Of a DNA stretch of 64,000 nucleotides, positions 1-12,414 are shown piece by piece. This stretch comes from Hetaerina americana (lineage: Eukaryota > Arthropoda > Insecta > Odonata > Calopterygidae). Within the stretch, counting starts at the first letter, position 1. Each line of letters starts with the position of its first letter. A program made the translations under genes and the position numbers. A model generated the notes under the pieces. It was not told the DNA's origin and did not search any database. It saw nothing but the letters and a program-made list of their open reading frames with translations. Location of the stretch: positions 62,001-126,000 of the forward strand of contig JAKTNV010000077.1 of NCBI GenBank assembly GCA_022747635.1, given 5' to 3'.

Positions 1-64
1 TGTTTAACTTAATATGCCATACCTTGCATCGTTTTCCCACAACTCCGGTTTGGTTTTCTGGATC

Positions 65-3000
65 CCATGGTAACACCGATTCCATCGGGCGCAGTTCTTT
101 TTAATTCTTGGAGCAAACGTCTAAATATTTCGACATTTTTTGGTTCATCTCATCGTTTAACACGTAATGTTTAATTTTAAGTCGAAGGTTTGTATCGTTC
201 TTCCGCAAATTATCTTTATTTATTCTGAAATCCATGATAACACCATATCCATCATGCGCGACTCTTATCCTTATTTGGAGAATATATCTAAATATTTTAT
301 CATTTTTGGTTCATTTCAACGTTTGAACTCTGATGTTTAATTATCAATCTCAATATATGCATCGTTTTTCCTCAAATCGGCTTTGATTATTCTGAAATCC
401 ATGGTGATCCCAATCCCATCAGGCACTGTTCTAATCAATTCATAAAGCAGACGTCTCAATTTTTGTATATTTTTTGGTTCATTTCAACGTTTGAACGTTA
501 TTGTTTAAGTTTCAATATCAAAATATGCATCGTTTTTCCGCAAATTATGTTTATTTATTCTGGATTCCATGGTAAAATCGATTCCATCAGGCGCTGTTTT
601 ATTGAATTCTTGGACCACGCATGTAAATATTAATGCATGTTTTTAGTCATGACAACGTTTGAACCGTAATTCATAATTTTTATTCTCATAGAAGGCATCG
701 TTTTTCTGCAAATGGGTTTTGTTTGTTCTGAAATCCTTCGTAACATAGTTTCAATCAGGCGATGTTCTTTTCAATTTTTGGAGAAAATATTTCCATATTT
801 AAAATTTTTTTGGTTCATTTCAACGTTTAAAACTTAATGTTTAATTTTCAATCCCTTTGTGTTTCGATTTTTAACAAATCGGCTTTGTTTATTTTGAAAT
901 CCATGGTAATACCGATCCCATCAGGTTCTTATCATTTTTTGGAGCAAACGTCTGAATACTTTTACATTTTTTGGTTCATTTCATGATTTGAAACCTAAAA
1001 TATAATTTTGAATCCAATAATATTCATCCTTTTTCCACAAATCGGCTTAGATTCTTCTGAAATCCATGGTAACTCCGAATCCATCAGGCCATGTTCTAAT
1101 CATTTTTGGAGCAAACATAAATATTTCTACATTTTTTTGTTTCATTGCAACGTTTGAACCCTATTGTATAAATTATCATGTCATCATATCATCGTTTTTC
1201 CTCGAATCGGCTTTGTTAAATCTGAAACCCATGGTAACACTGATTCCATCAGGCACTGTTTTAATCATTTCCTGGAGTAACCGTCTAATGTTTTTATATT
1301 TTTTGGTACATTACATTGTTTGAAATTTAGTTTTATACTTTATATCCCATGGTATGCATCGTTTTTTCCACAAATCGGGTTTGTTTAATCTGAAATCCAT
1401 GGTAACACCGATTCCATTAGGCGATGTTAAAATCATTTCTTGGAAAGAAATGTTTCATTATTTTTACATTTTCAGTCATGTCAACGTTTGAACCCTATTG
1501 TATAATTTTGAATCCCATAGAATGCTTCGTTTTTCCGCAAATCGGCGTTGTCTATTTTGAAATATATTGTAACAGCGAATCCTTAAGGCGGTGTTATAAT
1601 CAATTCTTAAGGCAAATGTCTCAATATTTTTACAATTTTGGGTTTATATTTGAACGATTGAAATTAAATGTATAATTTTCACTCCAATAGTATGTTTCGA
1701 TTTTCCGCAAATAATCTTTGTCTATTCTGAAATCCATGGTAACACCGATTCCATCTGGCGCTCTTCTAATCAATTCTTGGAGCAAACATTTCCATATTCA
1801 CATTTTTTTGGTTCACTTCAACGTTTGAACAATATTTTATAATTTTTAATGCCATAGTATGCATCGTTTGTCCTCAAATAACCCTTGTTTATTCTGAAAT
1901 CCATGTTATTACTGATTCCATCAGGAGCTTTTTAATTATTTCTTGGAGCAAAAGTCTCAATATATGCACATATTTTGGTTCATTTCAATGTTTCAACCTA
2001 ATGTATAATTTGTAATCACTTAATATGCTTTGTTATTTCCAAAATCGGCTTTCTTTATTCTGAAATCCATGGTAACTCCGATTCCATCAGGCACTGTTCT
2101 AATCATTTTTTGAAGCAAACGTCTAAATATTTCGACAATTTTTTGGTTCATTCCAACAATTGAACCCTATTCTATAAATTTCAATGTCATAATATCATCG
2201 TTTTTCCGCAAATTTGGTTTTTAATTCTTTTAATCAATGGTACCATCGATTCTATCAGGCGTTAGTATCATCATTTTTTCAAGTAAAAATCTTAATATTT
2301 AGGCTTTATTTTTCATTTCAACGTTTAAACCCGGTTAAATAACTTTATATCCCATGGTGTGCATCGTTTTTCCTCAAATCGGCTTTGTTTAATCTGAAAT
2401 CCATGGTAACACCGATTCCATTAGGCGATGTTAAAATCATTTCTTGGAAAGAAATGTTTCATTATTTTTATATTTTCAGTCATGTCAACGTTTGAACCCT
2501 ATTGTATAATTTTGAATCACATAGAATGCTTCGTTTTTCCGCAAATCGGCGTTGTCTATTTTGAAATATATTGTAACAGCGAATCCATCAGGCGGTGTTC
2601 TAATCAATTCTTAAGGCAAATGTCTCAATATTTTTACAATTTTGGGTTTATATTTGAACGATTGAAATTAAATGTATAATTTTCACTCCAATAGTATGTT
2701 TCGATTTTCCGCAAATAATCTTTGTCTATTCTGATTTCCATGGTAACACCGATTCCATCAGGCACTGTTCTAATCATTTTTTGAAGCAAACGTTCAAATA
2801 TTTCGACAATTTTTTGGTTCATTGCAACGTTTGAACCCTATTCTATAAATTTCAATGTCATAATATCATCGTTTTTCCGCAAATTTGGTTTTTAATTCTT
2901 TTAATCAATGGTACCATCGATTCCATCAGGCGTTAGTATCATCATTTTTTCAAGTAAAAATCTTAATGTTTAGACTTTATTTTTCTTTTCAGCGTTTAAA

Positions 3001-3238
3001 CCCGATTAATCAACTTTTCATCCCATGGTTTGCATCGTTTTTCCTCAAATCGGCTTTGTTTAATTTAAAACCCATGGTAACACCGATTCCATCAGGCATT
3101 GTTATAATCATTTCTTGGAGTAATCGTCTCAAGTTTTCTATATTTTTTGGTTCATTTCATCTTTTGAGCTTTATTGTTTAACTTAATATGCCATAGCTTG
3201 CATCGTTTTCCTACAACTCCGGTTTGGTTTTCTGAATC
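65..3238. repeat. Higher-order repeat unit 1 (19 monomers, with internal duplication)
   Basis: The unit starts at the monomer with the variant word ACTCCGGTTTGG (CCATGG at 65) and ends where the same variant returns (CCATGG at 3239), 3174 bp or 19 monomers later. It is four monomers longer than the next unit. Reading its content explains this: the block around 1424 recurs nearly unchanged at 2428 (1004 bp, six monomers away), and the second pass is two monomers short near 2720-2760. This is a six-monomer duplication with a two-monomer deletion, as unequal exchange would give. Confidence 0.8.
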
Positions 3239-5744
3239 CCATGGTAACACCGATTCCATCGGGCGCAGTTCTTTTTAATTCTTGGAGCTAACGTCTAAAT
3301 ATTTCGAAATTTTTTGGTTCATCTCATCGTTTAACACGTAATGATTAATTTTAAGTCCAAGGTTTGTATCGTTCTTCCGCAAATTACCTTTATTTATTCT
3401 GAAATCCATGATAACACCATATCCATCATGCGCGACTCTAATCCTTATTTGGAGAATATATCTAAATATTTTATCATTTTTGGTTCATTTCAACGTTAGA
3501 ACTCTGATGTTTAATTATCAATCTCAATGTATGCATCGTTTTTCTTCAAATCGGCTTTGAATATTCTGAATTCCATGGTAATGCCAATACCATCAGACGC
3601 CGTTCTAATCAATTCTTAAAGCAGACGTCTCAATTTTTGTATATTTTTTGGTTCATTACAACGTTTGAACGTTATTGTTTAAGTTTCAATATCAAAATAT
3701 GCATCGTTTTTCCGCAAATTTTGTTTATTTATTCTGGAATCCATGGAAAAATCGATTCCATCAGGCGCATTTCTATTGAATTCTTGGAGCATGCATGTAA
3801 AGATTAATGCATGTTTTTAGTCATTACAACGTTTGAACCCTAATTCATAATTTTTATTCTCATAGAAGGCATCGTTTTTCTGCAAATGGGTTTTGTTTGT
3901 TCTGAAAACCTTCGTAACACAATTTCAATCAGGCGATGTTCTTTTCAATTTTTGGAGAAAATATTTCCATATTTATGAATTTTTTGGTTCATTTCAACGT
4001 TTAAAACTTAATGTTAAATTTTCAATCCCATAGTGTTTCGATTTTTCACGTATCGGCTTTGTTTATTTTGAAATCCATGGTAATACCGATCCCATCAGGT
4101 TCTTATCATTTTTTGGAGCAAACGTCTGAATATTTTTACATTTTTTGGTTCATTTCATGATTTGAAACCTAAAATATAATTTGGAATCCAATAATATGCA
4201 TCCTTTTTCCACAAATCGGCTTTGATTCTTCTGAAATCCATGGTAACTCCGATTCCATCAGTCATTGTTCTAATCATTTTTTGGAGCAAACGTCTAAATA
4301 TTTCTACATTTTTTTGGTTCATTGCAACGTTTGAACCCTATTTTATAAATTATCATGTCATAATATCATCGTTTTTCCTCGAATCGGCTTTGTTAAATCT
4401 GAAACCCATGGTAATACTGATTTTATCAGGCACTGTTTTAATTATTTCCTGGAGTAACCGTCTTATGTTTTTATATTTTTTGGTTCATTTCATTGTTTGA
4501 AATTTAGTTTTTTACTTTATATCCCATGGTATGCATCGTTTTTTCCACAAATCGGGTTTGTTTAATCTGAAATCCATGGTAACACCGATTCCATTAGGCG
4601 ATGTTAAAATCATTTCTTGGAAAGAAATGTTTCATTATTTTTACATTTTCAGTCATGTCAACGTTTGAACCCTATTGTATAATTTTGAATCCCATGGAAT
4701 GATTCAGTTTTCCGGAAATCGGCGTTGTCTATTTTGAAGTATATTGTAACAGCGAATCCATCAGGCGGTGTTCTAATCAACTCTTAAGGCAAATGTCTCA
4801 ATATTTTTTACAATTTTGGGTTTATATTTGAACGATTGAAATTAAATGTATAATTTTCACTCCAATAGTATGTTTCGATTTTCCGCAAATAATCTTTGTC
4901 TATTCTGAAATCCATGGTAACACCGATTCCATCTGGCGCTGTTCTAATCAATTCTTGGAGCAAACGTTTCAATATTCACATTTTTTTGGTTCACTTCAAC
5001 GTTTAAACAATATTTTATAATTTTCAATGCCATAGTATGCATCGTTTGTCCTCAAATGGACCTTGTTTATTCTGAAATCCATGTTATTACTGATTCCATC
5101 AGGAGCTTTTCTAATTATTTCTTGGAGCAAAAGTCTCAATATATGTACATATTTTGGTTCATTTCAATGTTTCAACCTAATGTATAATTTTTAATCATTC
5201 AATATGCTTTGTTTTTTCCAAAATCAGCTTTCTTTATTCTGAAATCCATGGTAACTCTGATTCCATCAGGCACTGTTCTAATCATTTTTTGAAGCAAACG
5301 TCTAAATATTTCGACAATTTTTTGGTTCATTGCAACGTTTGAACCCTATTCTATAAATTTCAATGTCATAATATCATCGTTTTTCCGCAAATTTGGTTTT
5401 TAATTCTTTTAATCAATTGTACCATCGATTCCATCAGGCGTTAGTATCATTATTTTTTCAAGTAAAAATCTTAATGTTTAGAATTTATTTTTCTATTCAG
5501 CGTTTAAACCCGATTAATCAACTTTACCTCCCATGGTTTGCATCGTTTTTCCACAAATCGGCTTTGTTTAATTTAAAACCCATGGTAACACCGATTCCAT
5601 CAGGCATTGTTATAATCATTTCTTGGAGTAACCATCAAGTTTTTTATATTTTTTGGTTCATTTCATCTTTTGAGCTTTATTGTTTAACTTTATAGCCCAT
5701 AGCATGCATCGTTTTCCCACAAATCCGGTTTGGTTTTCTGAATC
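3239..5744. repeat. Higher-order repeat unit 2 (15 monomers, about 2.5 kb)
   Basis: This unit runs from CCATGG at 3239 to the equivalent position at 5745, which is 2506 bp or 15 monomers. It follows unit 1 monomer by monomer, including private variants such as the CATGCGCGACTC monomer and the monomer with TTCGTAACAC, and differs only by scattered substitutions and small indels. It is probably closest to the basic higher-order repeat. Confidence 0.8.
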
Positions 5745-6440
5745 CCATGGTAACATTGAATCCATCAGGCGCAGTTCTTTTTAATTCTTGGAACAATCGT
5801 CTAAATATATCGACATTTTTTGGTTCATTTCAACGTTTAACACGTAATGTTTAATTTTATGTCTAAGGTTTGTATCGTTCTTCCGCAAATTATCTTTATT
5901 TATTCTGAAATCTATGATAACACCATATCCATCATGCGCGACTCTAATCCTTATTTGGAGAATATATCTAAATATTTTATCATTTTTTGGTTCATGTCAA
6001 CGTTTGAACTCTGATGTTTAATTATCAATCTCAATGTATCATCGTTTTTCCTCAAATCGGCTTTGATTATTCTGAAATCCATTTTATGCCAATCCCATCA
6101 GACGCTGTTCTAATCAATTCTTAAAGCAGACGTCACAATTTTTGTATATTTTTTGGTTCTTTTCAACGTTTGCTCGTTATTGTTTAAGTTTCAATATCAA
6201 AATATGCATCGTTTTTCCGCAAATTTTGTTTATTTATTCTGGAATCCATGGTAAAATCGATTCCATCAGGCGCTGTTCTATTGAATTCTTGGAGCATGCA
6301 TGTAAATATCAATGCATGTTTTTAGTCATGACAACGTTTGAACCCTAATTCATAATTTTTATTCTCATAGAAGGCATCGTTTTTCTGCAAATGGGTTTTG
6401 TTTGTCCTGAAATCCTTCGTAACACAGATTCAATCAGGCA
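5745..6440. repeat. Higher-order repeat unit 3 (partial, about 4 monomers)
   Basis: The third unit starts with the same variant monomer and matches units 1 and 2 in order for about 700 bp, through the CATGCGCGACTC and TTCGTAACAC monomers. At about 6440 the register is lost and the following monomers no longer match the unit order. This is the inner-to-outer boundary of the homogenised part of the array. Confidence 0.7.
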
Positions 6441-9400
6441 CTGTGCAAATCATTTTTTTCGGGTTAACGTCTTTAAAGTAGTATAATTGTAGTATTGTTT
6501 ATTTTTCACTGCCATAGTATGCATCGTTTTTCGGCAAATTGACTTTGTTTATTCTGAAGTCCATGGTATTATTGATTCAATCAGGCGCTGTTTAAATCAT
6601 TTCTTGGAGAAAAAGTCACAATATTTATACTTTTTTTGTTTAATTACAACGTTTCACCCTAAGGTATAATCTTCAATCACATAGAATGCTTTGCTTTTTC
6701 GAATATCGGCTTTGTTTATTCTTAAATTCATTGTAACACCGATTCCATCAGGCGCTGTTCTAATCATTTTTTGCAGCATTTATCTCAATATTTTTAAGTT
6801 TTGTGGTTAATTTCAACGTTTGAACACTTTTTTATAATTTTCAATCCCATTGTTTTCATTATTTTTCAGCAAACGGGCTTTGTTTATTCTGAAACCCATG
6901 GGAACACAGATTGCATTAGGTGCTGTTCTAAACATTTCTTGACGCTAATGTGTTTATTACTTTTACATTTTGCGAATCATTTTAACGTTTTCACTTTTAT
7001 GATTATTTTTCAATCACAAAGTATGCTATGTTTTTTCGAAAATCGGCTTTGTTGATTCTGATATCCATGGGAACACCGATTCCATTAGGCGATGTTCTAA
7101 TCAACCCTGGGGGAAAACGTCCCCTTTTTTTACATTTTTTTGTTCATTTAAACGTTTGATCCCTAATGTATAACTTTTAATCCAATAGTATTCATCGTTT
7201 CTCCGCAAATCGGCTGTGTTTATTCGGAAAATCCATGGTAATACCGATCCCATCAGGCGCTGTTCTAATCATTTTTTGGATGAAATGACTAAATATTTTT
7301 CCATTTTTTTGGTTAATTGAAACGTTTGAAACCCTATTGTATAAGTTTCAATGCCACAATATGCATCGTTTTTTCGAAAATCGGGTATTTTATTCTGGAA
7401 TCCATGGTACCATCAATTCCATCATGTTCATATTCACATCATGGCGGTGTTCTAATCAATTCTGGTAGAAAACGTCTCAATATTTACATATTTTGGTTCA
7501 TTTCAACGTTTCCCCCTATTGTATAATTTTGAATCATATAGTATGCTTTGTTTTTTAGAAAAACGTCTTTGTTTATTCTGAAATTCATGGTAACAACGAT
7601 TCCGTCAGGCGCTGTTCTAATCATTTTTTGCAGCAAATGTCTCTATATTTTCACATGTTTTGGCTTATATGTACATTTGAGCCCTTTTTAATAATTTTCG
7701 ATCCCGTTGTTTTCATTATTTTTCAGCAAATGGGATTTGTTTATTTTGAAACCCATGGAGACACCGATTGCATTAGGTGCTTGTCTAAATATTTCATTAT
7801 TTTTACATTTTTCGAATCATTTTAACATTTTAACCCTAATGTCTATTTTTCAATCCAATATTATGCATCGTTTTTCCGCAAATCGGCTTGGTTTATTTTG
7901 AAATCCATGGTAACACCGATCACATCAGGCGATGTTTAAATCATTTCTTGAAAACGCCTAAATATTTAAAAAATTTGTAATTTATATCAACGTTTGAACC
8001 CTAAGGTATAGTTTTCAATCCCATAGTCTGCATCGTTTTTCCGCAAATGGGCTCTTTTGTTTTTGAAATCCATGGTAACACCGATTCCATCAGGGGATAT
8101 CCTATTCAATTCTTAGAGCAATCGTTTCAATATTTATACATATGTCAGTTTATTTCAACGTTTGAAACTTAATTTATAATTTTCAATCTAATGGGATGTT
8201 TCTTTTTTCCGCAATCGGCATTGTCTATTCTGAAATCCACGGTAACACCGATTCAATCGGGCACTGTTCTAATCATTTCTTGGAGCAAAAATAAAAATTT
8301 AAACATTTTTTAGTCATGTCAACGTTTGAACCCTAATGCTTAATTTTTAATCCCATTGAATTCATCGTTTTTCTGCAAATGGGCTTTGTTTATTCTGAAA
8401 TCCATTATAACCCCGATTATATCAGGCGCTGTTCTAATCATTTTTTCAAATAAACGTCTTAATATTTTGACATTTTTTGGTATATTTCAACGTTTAAAAC
8501 GTAATGTTTAATTTTTAGGTCAATAGTATGTATCGTTTTTCCGCAAATCGAATTTTTGTTTATTGAAATCCATGGTAAAACCGATTTTATCAGGCGCTGT
8601 TCTAAAAACGACTAATTTTTTTTACATTTTTTGGTTTATTTAAACCTTTTAAACGTAATTTATAATTATAAGGTCCAAAGTATACATCGTTTTTCGGAAA
8701 ATCGGCTTTGTTTATTCTGAAATCCATGGTAACACCGATTCCATCAGGTAATGCTCTAATCATTTCTTGAGGGGTTACTGTCTCAATTATTTTAAAGTTT
8801 TTGGTTCATTTTACGTTCGAACCCTAATGTATAATGGTAACTCCCATAGAAGGCATCGTTTTTTTGCAAATTGGATTTTGTTTTTTCCGAAATCCATGGT
8901 AACACCGATTTCAAAATGCAGTGTTCCAATCAATTCTTGGAGCAAATACTCAATTTTTGTACTTTTTTGGTTACTTTTAAAGCATGAACCCTAATGTGTA
9001 ATTTTCAATCCTAAAGTATGCCTCGTTTTTCCGCCAATCGGCTTTGTTTATTCTGAAATCCATGATAACACCGATTCCATCAGGCTCTGTTCTAATTATT
9101 TCTTGGAGCTAATGGCCCAGTAATTCTACATATTTTGGATCATTTTAACGTTTAAACCCTCTTGAATAATTTTTCATTCCTAGTATGCAACGTTTTTCCG
9201 CAAATCGACTGTGTTTATTGTGAAATCAATGGTAACACCGATACCATCAGGCGGTTTTTTAATCATTTCTTGGAGAAAATGTCTAAATATTTTTACATAA
9301 TTGTGTTTATTTCAACGTGTTAAACGTAAATTTTAATTTTAAGGTCCATAGTATGTAACGATTTTCCGCAAATCGGTTTTGTTTATTCGTCAATTCATGG

Positions 9401-11035
9401 TAACGCTAATTCCCACGGTTTTCTAATGCTTTATTGAAGCAAATGTCTCTATATTTTTACATTTTTTGGTTCATTACAACGTTTGAACATTATTGTTATA
9501 TTTTCAATGCCAATTTATGCATCGTTTTTCAGCAAATCGTCTTTGTTTATGCTGAAATCAATGGTAAAAACCGACTCCATCAGGCACTGTTCTAATGATT
9601 TCTTAAAGTAACTGTCTCAATGTTTTTACATTTTTTGGATCATATAATCGTTTGAACCCTATTTTCAAACTTTTAATTTCAGAGTATGCATCGTATCTCC
9701 GCGAATTGGCTTTGTTTATTTTAAAATAAGGGTAACGCCAATCCCATCAGGCGCTTTTTTAATCATTTCTTGTGGCAAATGCTCCAATAATTCTACATAT
9801 TTTGGATTATTTTAACGTTTGGACCCTCTTCCATAATTTTTAATCCCCTCCTATGCATCCTTTTTCCGCTAATCGACTTTGTTTCTTGTGAAATCCATTG
9901 TAACACCGATGCCATCAGGCGGTTTTTTAATCATTTCCTGGAGAAAACGTCTAAATATTTTTACATAATTTTGTTTATATCAACGTTTTAAAGGTAAAGT
10001 TTAATTTTAAGGTCCATAGTTTGTATCGTTTTTCCGCAAATCGTCTTTGTTTATTCGGAAATCCATGGTAACGCTTTATCCCTCAGGAGCGGTTCTAATC
10101 CTTTATTGGAGAAAATGTCTCAAAATTTTTACATTTTTTGGTTCATTACAACGTTTGAACATTATTGTTATATTTTCAATGCCAATTCATGCATTGTTTT
10201 TCAGCAAATCGGCTTTGTTTATTCTGAAATCCATGGTAAAAACCGACTACATCAGGCACTGTTCCAATCATTTCTTGGGATTACCGTCTCAATATTTTTA
10301 CATTTTTTGGTTCATTCAATGGTATGAACCCTAGTTTTTAACTTTCAATCCAAGCGTATGCATTGTTTTTTCGCCAATCGGCTTTGTTTATTTTGAAATT
10401 AACGGTAACAACAATCCCATCAGGTGTTGTTTTAATCATTTTTTGGAGAAAACGTCTAATATTTTTACATTTTTTAAGTCATGTCAACCTTTGAACCCTT
10501 ACGTAAAATTTTCAATCCCATAGTATGCATCTTTTTTCCGCAAATCGGCTTTGTTTATTCTAAAATCCATGGTAACACGGATCCCATCAGGCACTCTTCT
10601 AATCATTTTTTGGAGCAAACGACTAAATTATTTTATATTTTTTGGATCAATTCATCGTTTTTTCTCTATTGCATATATTTAAATCCCATTATATGCATCG
10701 TTTTTCGGCAAATCGACCTTTTCTATTCTAAAAATCCATGGTAACACCGATTCCATCAGGTGCTTTCAAATCATTATTTGGAGCAAACGACTAAATTTTT
10801 TTTTACATTCTATGGTTCATTTCAGCGTTTTAAACGTAATGTTTAATTTATAGGTCCATAGTATGTATCTTTTTTCCGCAAATCGAGTTTGTTTATTCTG
10901 AAATCCATGGTAATACCGATTCCATCAGGCGCTGTTCTAATCATTTCTCGGAGCAAACGACAAAATTATTTTACATTTTTTGGTTTATTTTAGCGTTTTA
11001 AACGTAATGTTTAATTTAAAGGTCCATAGTACGCA
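6440..11035. repeat. Divergent monomeric satellite flank
   Basis: About 27 monomers of the same 167-bp family, without a recognisable higher-order arrangement. Neighbouring monomers differ from each other in many positions and several have short deletions. The array ends abruptly near 11035 inside a monomer, next to a SINE-like remnant. Confidence 0.75.
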
Positions 11036-11044
11036 GCGATTAGT

Positions 11045-11220
11045 AGATACATGAGGTTATTTTTAGCAGACAACTTTAAGTGATTACACTGTCTGTGTGA
11101 TGGGAAGTTAACCCATGTTACCCTTACATTCATCTTATTATTCATATCAAGAAAGCTTACACTGGGTTCTATATTTCTTTCCAACCATCCTTCATTGTGA
11201 TACTGACCTCTCTAATAATA
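11045..11220 (+). mobile_element. 5'-truncated SINE remnant at the satellite edge
   Basis: The words GTGATTACACTGTCTGTGTGATGG, read in pieces, and GGGAAGTTAACCCATGTTAC, followed by ACACTGGGTTC, line up with the body of the SINE-like sequence at 53230-53390 (GTGATTACAATG, GGGAAGTTAAAC, ATACTGGGTTG). The tRNA-like head is absent. It begins within about 10 bases of the last satellite monomer. Confidence 0.45.
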
Positions 11221-11299
11221 ACCTGCAACAAAGATAAAAAAATAATAATCACCAAATAGGTAAAAGATAGATACCAAATGGATAATATAGGTAGTCTGT

Positions 11300-11895
11300 A
11301 ATATGACAAATTAATAAAATGGATATCTGTAGATGAATTTAATCTGCAAGATGGGTAATCTATAAAATTTATTAACGAGTATATCTGTTCGAGGATAATT
11401 GTCAAGATATTTTATTAATAGAATGGATATCTGTGGACAGATAATCCAGAACATGAAGATTCACAATATAGTCCACAATTTGGTTGATTCATTCATTGGA
11501 TATGAATGGTAATAATCTACAAGATGGATTTCTTCATAAAATTTATAATTTAAAAAACTGATCTCATAAAGCGATAACCATCATCCTTGTTAGACCATAA
11601 AATGACTACCTGTACACCTGTAAATGAATAATCTGCTGTATAAATAATCTTTAAAATGGATTGTTATTGACGTGGATGTCAACACAAGAATGATCAACAG
11701 CACAGTCAATCAATTAAATGGATATCTGTAATGAGATAATCCAAACAATGCATAACCCATACTTCATATAACATACATACATATTTTTATCAATAGTTGT
11801 CCTCTACAAAAAGGTTGTCCTCTACATTGATACCAGTACAGGAATAATCAATGAGTCAGTTAATCAATAATTTAAATGGTCCATATGTTGATATT
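11300..11895. repeat. Degenerate short repeats around an ATGGATATCTGT core
   Basis: The phrase AATGGATATCTGT followed by GATAATC or AATCTGC recurs at about 11318, 11422 and 11716, with weaker copies into 12300 and again at 56365. Spacing is irregular. This looks like an old, decayed tandem repeat or the remains of an unknown element. No coding sequence is seen. Confidence 0.35.
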
Positions 11896-12308
11896 TATGC
11901 AAGGATAATCAATAAACTATTATCCTTTACATGGAATTCTCCTTGGGTATAATCCACAATACAGTTAATTAATAAAACCGAAATCCATTTACAGTTAACC
12001 TACCACCTCCTAAATATCCATAAAATATCCACATCATCAATCTGCAACACTGATATTTCAAAACTTTGAAAATTGATATAATATTTTGAATATCACATAA
12101 ACCCAAGCACTACGTGGAAGAAGAAGCACCTAGATGGAAATTGAACCCGTGACTTTTCGGCTGGCAGATGTAGACATTATCCTACCGCCAATGAGGCTGG
12201 TGACTAGACAAAATCCAATGGATAGATATTTTACAGGGATAATGCACAGAATAGATATGCAAAATTAAAAAAAATCAATGGTAAGTCCAACAATTGTCAA
12301 ACACGAGC
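11895..12308. repeat. Segmental duplication block D, left copy
   Basis: This block matches 56283-56706 in the same orientation, from TGCAAGGATAATCAATAAAC through GTCAAACACGAGCCACATTG, with only scattered differences. It contains a minus-strand SINE. At 12308 the match stops abruptly. The neighbouring block (12415-16483) matches the other locus in inverted orientation, so this point is a rearrangement breakpoint. Confidence 0.8.
12065..12215 (-). mobile_element. tRNA-derived SINE within block D (left copy)
   Basis: On the minus strand a tRNA-like head is seen: an A-box-like stretch (GCCTCATTGGCGGTAGGAT region) followed by CACGGGTTCAATTTCC, which fits the Pol III B box GGTTCRANNCC. The duplicate at 56460-56605 has the same promoter parts. 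Assignment to a SINE rather than a tRNA pseudogene rests on its occurrence inside repeated DNA. Confidence 0.5.
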
Positions 12309-12414
12309 CACATTGTTGTCAATATTGTTGGTTGATGGCTGCCCAAAGCATTCTTAATCATGACACTCTTCCTTACCCTTCTGTAAATCTAAAAACCATC
12401 TCAAAAATGGTGAG

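Larger units (their letters stand above)
1..11035. repeat. Tandem satellite array, about 167-bp monomer
   Basis: The whole stretch is one head-to-tail array. The landmark CCATGG recurs at 65, (232), 399, 567, (735), 901 and 1064, a spacing of 163-168 bp, giving about 66 monomers. Each monomer carries the same ordered words: GCATCGTTTTTCC, AAATCGGCTTTG, TCTGAAATCCATGG, CCGATTCCATCAGG, TTTTTTGGTTCA and CAACGTTTGAACCC. The strand is very T-rich. Open frames of 60-100 codons inside it are chance products of the repeat: they recur with the array, differ between copies and match no domain. The period is close to a nucleosome repeat, as in many centromeric and pericentromeric satellites; a chromosomal role is inference. 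Confidence 0.95.

Noticed and set aside
1066..10744. Many open frames of 60-100 codons on the plus strand across the first 11 kb
   Set aside because: They recur with the 167-bp satellite, change frame and content between monomers, have no domain, signal or splice logic, and reflect the T-rich repeat.
1..11035. CRISPR-like array
   Set aside because: The whole unit repeats; there are no unique spacers, the period is 167 bp and the genome is eukaryotic.
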